DNA of 64,000 bases from Enemella dayhoffiae (GTDB taxonomy: Bacteria > Actinomycetota > Actinomycetes > Propionibacteriales > Propionibacteriaceae), in NCBI RefSeq assembly GCF_002250625.1, contig NZ_NMVQ01000023.1, positions 274,947 through 338,946 on the forward strand, written 5' to 3'. Each line of letters begins with the position of its first letter. Within the stretch, counting starts at the first letter, position 1. Below the pieces are notes generated by a model, which searched no databases, was not told where the DNA came from, and was given only the letters and a program-made list of their open reading frames with translations. Positions 45,326 through 54,790 of the stretch are shown one piece after another. A program made the position numbers and the translations under genes.

Positions 45326-46305
45326 CCCAGAACATCCCGCTGGCCATCGTGCTGGGCGTCATCGCCTCCCTGTGTTTCGCGACCGGGGCGACCTTCCAGC
45401 ACGACGGAATCGGCAAGCAGTTCGACGAGTCCGCGGAATCGCGCACGCTCACCCTCAAGCGGGTGCTGTCGATGGTGCGCAACAAGCACTGGCTGTTCGG
45501 CACCGCGATGATCCTGATCGGCGCGCTGCTGCACCTGATCGGGGTGAACATGGCCCCGGTCACCGTGATCCAGCCCGTCGGCATCCTGGCCGTCCCGTTC
45601 GCGGTGCTGCTGGCCGCGCGGAAGAACCGCACCCGCCCCACCCGGATGATGCTCGTGTCCATCGCCATCGCGGTGATCGGCATCGTCGCCTTCACCTGGT
45701 TCTCGGCGTCCTCGGCCGCCACCGACACCATCCTCGACGGCAGGATGATCCTGATCGCCTCGCTGCTGGTGTTCGCGGTGGCTGCGGTGTTCGCGGTGCT
45801 GGGGGCCAAGGGGCCGCTGGGCGCCCGCTGCCTCGCGTGGGCCACCTCGGGCGCGCTGATCTACGGATTGGCCACCGCGCTGATGAAGACCACCCTGGTC
45901 GCCTGGGAGCGCAGCGATCACCTGCCGATCACCCACTTCTGGGCCAACCTGGCCGGCTGTCTGGCCTGTTACGCCATCGGCGCCTGGGCCATCCAGCAGG
46001 CGTACGCCTCCGGCCCGGCCGAGATCGTGGTCGGCTGCATGACGACGATCGACCCGCTGACGGCCGTCGCGTTCGGGCTGCTGGTGCTCGGTGAGGGCGC
46101 GAACATCGACCTCACCGCCGGCATCGGCATGGTCGTGATGGGGTTGCTGTCGGCCCTCGGTGTGGTGCTGCTGTCGAAATATCACCCGGACGCCGCCCGG
46201 GCGTACGAACAGGCGGAGGCCAATCGGCTCCGCAACCAGAGTTCCGGTGGCCCCGGTGCCACCGACACCCCCGAGCAACCCAGCCAGGAAGGAAGCACCC
46301 GGTGA
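45322..46305 (+). CDS. DMT-family transporter
   Basis: 327 residues with about nine to ten transmembrane helices in the EamA-like pattern. Typical pieces are LCFATGATFQHDG near the N-terminus, LLHLIGVNMAPVTVIQPVG and GLATALMKTTLV. A polar C-terminal tail of about 45 residues is cytoplasmic. It overlaps a glycosyltransferase gene (GTGA); this transporter-GT4 pair recurs in actinobacteria, suggesting export or supply of a glycolipid intermediate, though substrate is unknown. Confidence 0.85.
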   Translation: MTQNIPLAIVLGVIASLCFATGATFQHDGIGKQFDESAESRTLTLKRVLSMVRNKHWLFGTAMILIGALLHLIGVNMAPVTVIQPVGILAVPFAVLLAARKNRTRPTRMMLVSIAIAVIGIVAFTWFSASSAATDTILDGRMILIASLLVFAVAAVFAVLGAKGPLGARCLAWATSGALIYGLATALMKTTLVAWERSDHLPITHFWANLAGCLACYAIGAWAIQQAYASGPAEIVVGCMTTIDPLTAVAFGLLVLGEGANIDLTAGIGMVVMGLLSALGVVLLSKYHPDAARAYEQAEANRLRNQSSGGPGATDTPEQPSQEGSTR

Positions 46306-47477
46306 AGATCCTCATCGGCCACGACACCTATCCCCCCGACGTCAACGGGGCTGCCCGGTTCACCGAGCGGCTCGCCACCGGTCTGGTCGCCCGCGGTCAC
46401 GAGGTGCACCTGATCGCCCCCTCGCACACCGGTCGCGAATTCGTCGAGGACCGGGACGGGGTCGTGGTGCACCGGCTGCCGTCGCACCGCTATCCGCTGG
46501 TGGATCAGTTCATGATCTGCATGCCCTGGCAGGCCGGGCCGCGGATCAAGCGGATCCTCGACGAGGTGCAGCCGGACGTGGCCCACATCCAGGGGCACAT
46601 GCTGATCGGCCGGCTGCTGTCCAAGCAGGCCACCGAACGCGGGTTGCCGCTGGTGGCGACGAATCACTTCATGCCGGAGAACCTGGTCGAGCTGGTGAAG
46701 ATCCCGCACCGCGCCCGCCGCGCGGTCTCCCGGCTGGCCTGGAAGGACTGTGCCAACATCCTCGGCCGTGCCCAGGTGGTGACCGCCCCGACCCCGCGCG
46801 CGGTCGAACTGCTGGCCGGATCGGCGGGCCTGCCCGGTGGCCTGGCAATCTCCTGCGGGATCGACCCCGAGCCCTATCTGGCCGCCTCCCGCGCCGCCAA
46901 GCACGACCGGCACCTGCGCGTGCTGTTCGTCGGCAGACTCGATCAGGAGAAGCGGGTCAACGAGCTGATCCGCGCGTTCGCACGGTTGCCGAAGGACCTG
47001 GACGTGCGCCTGGAGGTCGTCGGTGACGGGTCCTTCGCCGATCAGTGGAAAGCGCTGGCGGGTTCGGAAGGCGTGGCCGATCGGACCACCTTCCTCGGCT
47101 TCGTCAGCGAGGAGGAGCTGCTGGCCGCCTACGGCCGCTGCGACGTGTTCTGCATGCCCGGGGTCGCCGAGCTGCAGTCCCTGGTCACCCTCGAGTCGAT
47201 GGCCGCCGGCAAGCCGGTGGTGGCGGCGAACGCGATGGCGCTGCCGCACCTGGTGCACCCCGATGAGAACGGTTTCCTCTACTCCCCCGGTGACGTGGAC
47301 GAACTGGCGACCCACCTGGGCCGCCTGCTCAGCGACCCCGACCTGCGCCGGCGGATGGGGGCGGCCAGCCGGGAGATCGTGCACCAGCACGCGCTCAACG
47401 CGACGCTCGGGCGGTTCGAGGAGCTCTATCGGGAGGTCAGCGGGGGACAGGTCGTCCCCTTGCGCAAGGCCGCCTGA
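46302..47477 (+). CDS. GT4-family glycosyltransferase
   Basis: 391 residues from GTG 46302. N-terminal TYPPDVNGAARFTERLA and a C-terminal Rossmann domain with FVGRLDQEKRVNELI and EX7E-type PGVAELQSLVTLESMAAG identify a retaining GT4 enzyme. The PimB/MgtA-like group that uses GDP-mannose is the closest in feel, implying phosphatidylinositol or glycolipid mannosylation at the inner membrane face. The acceptor cannot be decided. Confidence 0.9.
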   Translation: MKILIGHDTYPPDVNGAARFTERLATGLVARGHEVHLIAPSHTGREFVEDRDGVVVHRLPSHRYPLVDQFMICMPWQAGPRIKRILDEVQPDVAHIQGHMLIGRLLSKQATERGLPLVATNHFMPENLVELVKIPHRARRAVSRLAWKDCANILGRAQVVTAPTPRAVELLAGSAGLPGGLAISCGIDPEPYLAASRAAKHDRHLRVLFVGRLDQEKRVNELIRAFARLPKDLDVRLEVVGDGSFADQWKALAGSEGVADRTTFLGFVSEEELLAAYGRCDVFCMPGVAELQSLVTLESMAAGKPVVAANAMALPHLVHPDENGFLYSPGDVDELATHLGRLLSDPDLRRRMGAASREIVHQHALNATLGRFEELYREVSGGQVVPLRKAA

Positions 47478-47527
47478 GCGTACGCCGGGGCGGTAGAAGG
47501 CGCCTGTTCTCGCCGCGAGGCGGGCGG

Positions 47528-47563
47528 TTGTCCACAGGTTTCCGGTGGTGGTTGTTTTCCACA
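47528..47563. promoter_or_regulatory. two DnaA-box-like sites upstream of the DUF4192 gene
   Basis: TTGTCCACA (47528-47536) is a perfect actinobacterial DnaA box; TTTTCCACA (47555-47563) differs at one base. They start 27 bp apart in the same orientation, 50-90 bp before the gene. A similarly spaced perfect pair precedes comEA. Confidence 0.55.
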
Positions 47564-47615
47564 GTTGAACAATTCGGGGCGTCCGATCAGCTCGTGCCAG
47601 CCGCAACGTGCAGGC

Positions 47616-48551
47616 ATGAGCAATGACGTCTCCCTGGTGGCCCAGTCTCCCGAAGAGGTGCTGTGTGCCGTGCCCTATCTGCTGGGGTTCCACCCCGAGG
47701 ATTCCCTCGTCGTCGTGGCGCTGTGCGACCGACGTGTCCTGTTCACCGCCCGGGTCGACCTGGAGTTGGCGGTGTTCGAGGCACCACGGCTGCGCGACGT
47801 GGTGCTGCAGCACGGCGCCCAGACGGTGCTGCTGCTCGCCTTCGCCGAAAAGCCGAACTCGGCCCGGTCGGTGCTCGGGGAGGTCGTGGACAGGTTCGGC
47901 GAGGTCGACGTTGCGGATGCCCTGATCAGCGACGGCAGGTGCTGGTGGTCGCTCTACTGCGACGACGAGGAGTGCTGCCCGGCAACGGGCACGGCCTATG
48001 ACGTGTCTGCGAGCAGGTTCGCGGCCGAGGCGGTGGCCGCTGGGCTCCCAGCCCTTCGCAGTCGCAGCGAACTCGCCGAACAGGTCGGCGGTCCCGGCCG
48101 CGATGAGCTGGCGGCGGTCCGCGCGGTGTTCGAGGAGGTGCTGCCGGTGCTCGCGGACTGGGACATCGCCGAGCGGCAGGATCGGGTGGTCCACCTGGTC
48201 GAGCGGTTCGAGGTACGCCGCGGCCTGCCCGCCACAGACTGTGCCGAGTTGGCGGTTCTCTGCCACGACCCGCTGGTCCGCGACCAGGTGTTGCTGCGGA
48301 TGCGTCGGTGTGATGCGCAACGGCACCTGGCCCTGTGGACGCGGGTGGTCTCGGTCAGCGCCGCTCCCTTCGAGGTCGCCCCGTTGTGCCTGCTGGCTCT
48401 CGCCGCCTGGCTGTCCGGCAACGGTGCCCTGCAGGTGGTCTGCATGGAGCGGGCCGAGAAGATCAACCCGGGATTCTCGCTGCTCGGCCTGCTCAACGAC
48501 ATTCACGATCACGCCCTCGCTCCATCCCGCTGGGACGCGCTCGCGGCCTGA
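47616..48551 (+). CDS. DUF4192 family protein
   Basis: 311 residues from ATG 47616; an upstream in-frame ATG at 47565 is less likely. The N-terminal SPEEVLCAVPYLLGFHPEDSLVVVAL is the DUF4192 signature. No catalytic motif is evident; a Cys cluster (YCDDEECCP) lies mid-protein. The C-terminal part resembles a helical repeat ending SLLGLLNDIHDH. The function of this actinobacterial family is unknown. Confidence 0.85.
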   Translation: MSNDVSLVAQSPEEVLCAVPYLLGFHPEDSLVVVALCDRRVLFTARVDLELAVFEAPRLRDVVLQHGAQTVLLLAFAEKPNSARSVLGEVVDRFGEVDVADALISDGRCWWSLYCDDEECCPATGTAYDVSASRFAAEAVAAGLPALRSRSELAEQVGGPGRDELAAVRAVFEEVLPVLADWDIAERQDRVVHLVERFEVRRGLPATDCAELAVLCHDPLVRDQVLLRMRRCDAQRHLALWTRVVSVSAAPFEVAPLCLLALAAWLSGNGALQVVCMERAEKINPGFSLLGLLNDIHDHALAPSRWDALAA

Positions 48552-48586
48552 CCTTCGTTGCGCCGGCCTACGCGGGGAACGGCAGG

Positions 48587-49321
48587 TCAGGTGGCGATGG
48601 CGACGAGGTGGCCGACGGCCCAGGTCAGGCTCATGGTGAGCACGCCGACGGCCACGTTTCGCCCGACCGGGCGTACCGGAGACGAACCGCCGAGCCGGGC
48701 GGTGATCAGACCGGTCACCGCCAGGGAGAGGAGCACGGCGACCCAGGTGACCGCCATCCGCCAGGACAGCGGGCTGAGCACCATCGCCAGCAGCGGCAGC
48801 ACGGCACCGAGCGAGAAGGCCAGCATCGAGGCCAGCGCCGCCTGCACCGGGTTGGTCCGCTTCTCGGGGTCGATACCCAACTCCGCCTCGGCGTGGGCGG
48901 CCAGCGCGTCGTGTTCGGTCAACTGCACCGCAACCTGTCGGGCGAGGCCGGGGGAGAGACCCTTGGCCCGGTACAACCCCGTCAGTTCGCCCAACTCCTC
49001 GTGCGGAAGGTTGGCCAACTCCCAGCGCTCCTTGGCCAGCACCGCCAACTCGGTGTCCCGTTGCGTCGACACCGACATGTACTCCCCGCCGGCCATGGAC
49101 AGCGACCCGGCCACCAGCCCGGCGATCCCGGCGACCAGCACCGCACCCGAGGAGGCCTGGGACCCCGCCACACCGACCACCAGACCGGCCGTCGAGACGA
49201 TCCCGTCGTTTGCGCCCAGCGCACCGGCGCGCAGCCAGTTCAGCCGGCTCGCCAACTCGCCGGCCGGGCGTACGTCCATCACGTGGTCCGTCGGGTGAGC
49301 GGCTACCGGGTGCTGCTGCAT
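48587..49321 (-). CDS. VIT1/CCC1-family iron/manganese transporter
   Basis: 244 residues from ATG 49321 with GGAGG just upstream. [21 protein letters not shown] is the VIT1 entry motif. Five membrane helices are split by a cytoplasmic helical domain (residues about 95-165) rich in Glu that binds metal in plant VIT1. It should move Fe2+ or Mn2+ out of the cytoplasm. A degenerate IdeR-like palindrome lies about 40 bp upstream. Confidence 0.92.
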   Translation of the reverse strand: MQQHPVAAHPTDHVMDVRPAGELASRLNWLRAGALGANDGIVSTAGLVVGVAGSQASSGAVLVAGIAGLVAGSLSMAGGEYMSVSTQRDTELAVLAKERWELANLPHEELGELTGLYRAKGLSPGLARQVAVQLTEHDALAAHAEAELGIDPEKRTNPVQAALASMLAFSLGAVLPLLAMVLSPLSWRMAVTWVAVLLSLAVTGLITARLGGSSPVRPVGRNVAVGVLTMSLTWAVGHLVAIAT

Positions 49322-49429
49322 GCCTCCAATGTGGTCCGCGTCATGGACTTCCGCAAGCAAGGTATGGCAAGCCTCAACCACGCTCGGAAAGGTCCGGGGA
49401 GCCCGCGGCGGGTGGGTTAGACTCACCCC

Positions 49430-49456
49430 ATGCACGAGCGCATGTTGCTTTCCTGA
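49430..49456 (+). CDS. leuS leader peptide MHERMLLS
   Basis: An 8-codon ORF: ATG CAC GAG CGC ATG TTG CTT TCC TGA. A -10-like TAGACT (49418-49423) ends 6 nt before the ATG, so the transcript would begin at or next to the start codon. Two adjacent leucine codons sit just before the stop, two bases ahead of the first hairpin. Position and layout fit a ribosome-stalling sensor for charged tRNA-Leu. Confidence 0.65.
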   Translation: MHERMLLS

Positions 49457-49457
49457 C

Positions 49458-49505
49458 GCCGCCACCTGGCGGCTGCCCCGGTGCTCGCGAGAGCCGGGGT
49501 TTTTT
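49458..49505 (+). terminator. attenuator hairpins upstream of leuS
   Basis: Hairpin 1: GCCGCC-ACCT-GGCGGC (49458-49473). Hairpin 2: CCCCG/CGGGG and GCTC/GAGC around a GCGA loop with a 2-nt bulge (49476-49499), followed by six T (49500-49505), the best intrinsic terminator in the window. CACC (49463-49466) can instead pair with GGTG (49480-49483), extended by GG/CC, and this would break hairpin 2. So mutually exclusive terminator and antiterminator folds exist 60 bp before leuS. Confidence 0.75.
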
Positions 49506-49562
49506 CATGTCAGGGCACCAACGCGCGCAGGTGTCGCAGAACGCGGATCAAGGAGACTCACA

Positions 49563-52043
<2,481 letters not shown>

Positions 52044-52072
52044 GCGTTCGTACGCCCCAGCGGTTGGATCCG

Positions 52073-53074
52073 CTACGTGCGGGCCGCGACCGTGGCGATC
52101 ACGCCGGCGTGATCGGTGCCGTCGACCCGGAAGACCCGGTGCGACGTCGCCGTCATCGACGACGACACCAGCACGTGGTCGATGGTGATCAACGGGATCG
52201 AGCCGTTCCCGCGGGTCGGCCAGGTCGGTTGCAGCCCGGCGCCGGTCAGGTCGGCACTGCTCCGATAGCCTGCGCCGAACCAAGGCCGCATCGTGGCGTG
52301 CCGGTCCACGGCGTTGAAGTCGCCGGCCACCACCACCCGCTCCCGGTCATGGGGAGCCAGCCACGCCCGCAACCGTGCGGCATCCTTCGCCCAGGCGTCG
52401 GCACCACCCATCGGATTGATCGGATGGACCCCGGCGACCAGGAGCGAGCCGGAGGGGAGGCGTACCCGAACCAGGCGGGACTCGAGGACGGTGCCGGCCT
52501 CGGAAACCTGCTGCAGCGGGTGGCGGGAATGGATACTGGTCCCCGACACCCCGGGCGCCCCCTCTCCGACGCGATGTGGGAACAAGCGGTCGAAACCCTT
52601 CCTGGACAGGGCATCGCGCGCCTCCGGGGTGATCTCGGTGAGCACCACCACCTCCGCCTCGCGCACCGCGGCGATCACCTGGTCGGGATCGGCCTGGCCG
52701 AACTCCAGATTGAGCGCGGCCACCCGCACCTCGGCGCCGTGCCGGGTCTGGTTGGGGAGCAGATAGGGAGCCACCCAGATCAGCTGGCAGGCCATCGCCA
52801 GCGCGCTCAGCCCCGCCGGCAGTGCCGCCCACACCCGCTGGCGGGGGCGCAGCGCCGCCAACGCGCCGAACAGGCAGACCGACGCCACCAGCCAGCCAAC
52901 CAGGCCGAGATGGACGAAGGAGGCCAGCTGGGTGAGCCGGGTGTCGCGGAGCTGCAGCCGGGGGAACGCACCGAGCAGCAGCGTCGGTGTGCCCGCACCG
53001 GCGCCGAGCAGGGCGCCCAGGCCCAGCACCATCGTCACGAACACTCGGCCGGGGTAGCGGGTGGGCGAGGGCAC
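52073..53074 (-). CDS. membrane-anchored endonuclease/exonuclease/phosphatase-family protein
   Basis: 333 residues from GTG 53074, with GGAGG almost adjacent. Three hydrophobic segments occupy residues 10-110, then an EEP domain: VAALNLEFG, a VVLTEITPE metal-binding Glu, VVVAGDFNAVDRH and TIDHVLVS. This arrangement (membrane N-terminus with external EEP domain) is common in actinobacteria; the substrate could be a phosphodiester or lipid. Divergent from the HTH regulator. Confidence 0.88.
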   Translation of the reverse strand: MPSPTRYPGRVFVTMVLGLGALLGAGAGTPTLLLGAFPRLQLRDTRLTQLASFVHLGLVGWLVASVCLFGALAALRPRQRVWAALPAGLSALAMACQLIWVAPYLLPNQTRHGAEVRVAALNLEFGQADPDQVIAAVREAEVVVLTEITPEARDALSRKGFDRLFPHRVGEGAPGVSGTSIHSRHPLQQVSEAGTVLESRLVRVRLPSGSLLVAGVHPINPMGGADAWAKDAARLRAWLAPHDRERVVVAGDFNAVDRHATMRPWFGAGYRSSADLTGAGLQPTWPTRGNGSIPLITIDHVLVSSSMTATSHRVFRVDGTDHAGVIATVAART

Positions 53075-53113
53075 GCCTCCACAGTGACTGACCGGGGTGT
53101 CACCGCCGTGAAC

Positions 53114-53127
53114 CTTATTAGTAAGAT
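53114..53127 (+). promoter_or_regulatory. operator overlapping the -10 of the HTH regulator gene
   Basis: CTTATTAGTAAG (53114-53125) is an imperfect inverted repeat overlapping a -10-like TAAGAT (53122-53127). A second TAAGAT lies at 53139-53144 just inside the gene. The GTG follows the -10 by 6 nt. The layout suggests autorepression and leaderless translation. Confidence 0.5.
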
Positions 53128-53133
53128 AGGGCC

Positions 53134-53757
53134 GTGAATAAGATTGGGCCCCAGCCGGTGGCGGAGCCGGCGGTCCGACTGTCGTCGGCGCGCGCGGCGG
53201 TGCTGTCCTATCTGGTCGAGGTGGCGATGCCCGTGACGGTGCGGCAGGTCTCCGCCAGCAGCGGTCAGCACGCCAACACCGTCCGCGAGCACCTGGACGC
53301 GCTGGTGGACGCCGGCATGGTGGAGCGCAGCCGTAAGTCGCCCAACGGACGCGGACGACCGGCGATCTGCTATCGCGCGCTGCCGAACGCCACCGCGCTG
53401 CACAGCACCCGCGAGTACGCCTCCCTGGTCGATGCGCTGGCCGCCCACCTGTCCCGCCGCGCGGCCGATCCGGTGGCCGAGTCGATCGAGGTCGGGCGGA
53501 CCTGGGGCGATCAGTTCGACGCGGACGCCGATGCCACGCGAACCCTTCGTGAGTTGGGATTCGAGCCCAGCAGCACCGACGAGGAAGAGGGCACCGTCAG
53601 GCTGCTGACCTGCCCACTGCTCGCCAGCGCGCGGCGCAATCCCGAGGTCGTCTGCAACGTCCACCTGGGGTTGTTGCGCCAGATCGCGGGCGACGGGGTG
53701 GAGCTGGAGCCCTTCGTCGAGGGCGGCTGCCTGGTGCGGCTCCCCGCCGCCGGCTGA
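53134..53757 (+). CDS. helix-turn-helix regulator with C-terminal cysteine-rich sensor
   Basis: 207 residues from GTG 53134. A winged HTH (residues 18-85; VRQVSASSGQHANTVREHLDALVDAG) precedes a sensor part containing CPLLASA, VCNVHLGLL and a C-terminal GGCLVRL. Cysteines at these spots resemble SufR/ArsR-type regulators that bind Fe-S or metals. No suf, ars or metal-efflux genes are adjacent, so its targets may be itself and the divergent phosphatase-like gene. Confidence 0.8.
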   Translation: MNKIGPQPVAEPAVRLSSARAAVLSYLVEVAMPVTVRQVSASSGQHANTVREHLDALVDAGMVERSRKSPNGRGRPAICYRALPNATALHSTREYASLVDALAAHLSRRAADPVAESIEVGRTWGDQFDADADATRTLRELGFEPSSTDEEEGTVRLLTCPLLASARRNPEVVCNVHLGLLRQIAGDGVELEPFVEGGCLVRLPAAG

Positions 53758-53759
53758 GG

Positions 53760-53796
53760 TTGTCCACAGCCGGTGAGCCGGCGCGAGTTGTCCACA
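53760..53796. promoter_or_regulatory. two perfect DnaA boxes upstream of comEA
   Basis: TTGTCCACA occurs at 53760-53768 and 53788-53796, same orientation, 28 bp apart, 50-90 bp before comEA. They are too few for an origin. A similar pair with one mismatch precedes the DUF4192 gene. Confidence 0.65.
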
Positions 53797-53847
53797 ATTC
53801 TTTCGTGGTGGTGAACATTCTCCCTGCCCGTACGGCATCTAGTGGGT

Positions 53848-54741
53848 ATGGGACGCAGACAGCGCAGCGACGCCGTGATGTCGGACTATGTCCGGGAGCG
53901 GTTGGCGCGGCTGGTGGCCGAGGTCCGGCCCCCGGTCGGTGCGGCCGGTGGGGACGCGGAGAAGACCGTCGTACGCCGGCCCGCCGAGCCGCGGGCTGCT
54001 GCGGTGGCTGCACCGGCTGCGGCGCCGGTCGAGCCTCCGGTCGCTGATTCCAAGGTTGGTATGCCGAGCCAGCCGGCGAGCGGGCGACGGTTCACTCGCA
54101 ACCACCTGATCGTGCTCGCGGGCCTGCTGCTGGTCGGGGTGCTGGTGGCCGGCTATGCCCTGACCCGCGCCCGAGCGATCCCGCTGACCGAGCCGCTGCC
54201 GGTACAGCAGTCCGGAGCCGCCGCACCATCCTCGCCCGGGCCCGGATCGCCCCACCCGGCGACCCCGACGGCGACGCCGAGCGCGGCGACGGTGCGGGTG
54301 CACGTCGTCGGCGAGGTGCACCGCCCCGGGGTGCACACCCTGCCCGGTGGTGCCCGGGTCATTGAGGCAATCACGGCCGCCGGGGGATTCACCGCGTCGG
54401 CCCGCCCCGGTGACCTGAACCTGGCGCAGGTGTTGACCGACGGACAACAGGTAGTGGTGGGCAACGCCGCCAGGCCGGGCGGAGAGGTGCGTGGCGGCGA
54501 CACCGCGCCCGGTGCGAGCAACGGCCCGGGCGGTGCGAAGGCGCCCGGAGGGAAGCTGAACCTGAACAGCGCCACCGTCGAGCAGCTCGACGCGCTGCCC
54601 GGGGTGGGGCCGGTGACCGCCCAGAAGATCCTGGCCTGGCGGACCCAGCACGGACGCTTCAACCGGATCGAGGAGTTGCAGGAGGTTCCGGGGATCGGAC
54701 CGAAGTCGTTCGCAGACATCGCCCCGTTGGTGACGGTGTGA
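53848..54741 (+). CDS. comEA: ComEA-family DNA-binding protein
   Basis: 297 residues from ATG 53848; a GTG at 53842 is in frame. A cytoplasmic N-terminus of about 85 residues, one membrane anchor (HLIVLAGLLLVGVLVAGYAL), a Pro/Ser linker, an SLBB domain (VRVHVVGEVHRPGVHTLPG) and the C-terminal helix-hairpin-helix pair (LNLNSATVEQLDALPGVGP; VPGIGPKSFADI). It binds dsDNA outside the membrane for uptake by ComEC. Confidence 0.93.
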   Translation: MGRRQRSDAVMSDYVRERLARLVAEVRPPVGAAGGDAEKTVVRRPAEPRAAAVAAPAAAPVEPPVADSKVGMPSQPASGRRFTRNHLIVLAGLLLVGVLVAGYALTRARAIPLTEPLPVQQSGAAAPSSPGPGSPHPATPTATPSAATVRVHVVGEVHRPGVHTLPGGARVIEAITAAGGFTASARPGDLNLAQVLTDGQQVVVGNAARPGGEVRGGDTAPGASNGPGGAKAPGGKLNLNSATVEQLDALPGVGPVTAQKILAWRTQHGRFNRIEELQEVPGIGPKSFADIAPLVTV

Positions 54742-54742
54742 C

Positions 54743-54790
54743 ATGGCTACGGTGTGAGATGGCGACGGTGTGAGATGGCGACGGTCGACG
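54743..54790 (+). repeat. 16-bp tandem repeat with two MATV mini-ORFs at the comEC start
   Basis: ATGGCTACGGTGTGAG (54743) and ATGGCGACGGTGTGAG (54759) are each a four-codon ORF (M-A-T-V-stop). The third copy at 54775 changes to ATGGCGACGGTCGACG and becomes the comEC start. The comEA end (GACGGTGTGA) is a partial fourth copy. Confidence 0.85.
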
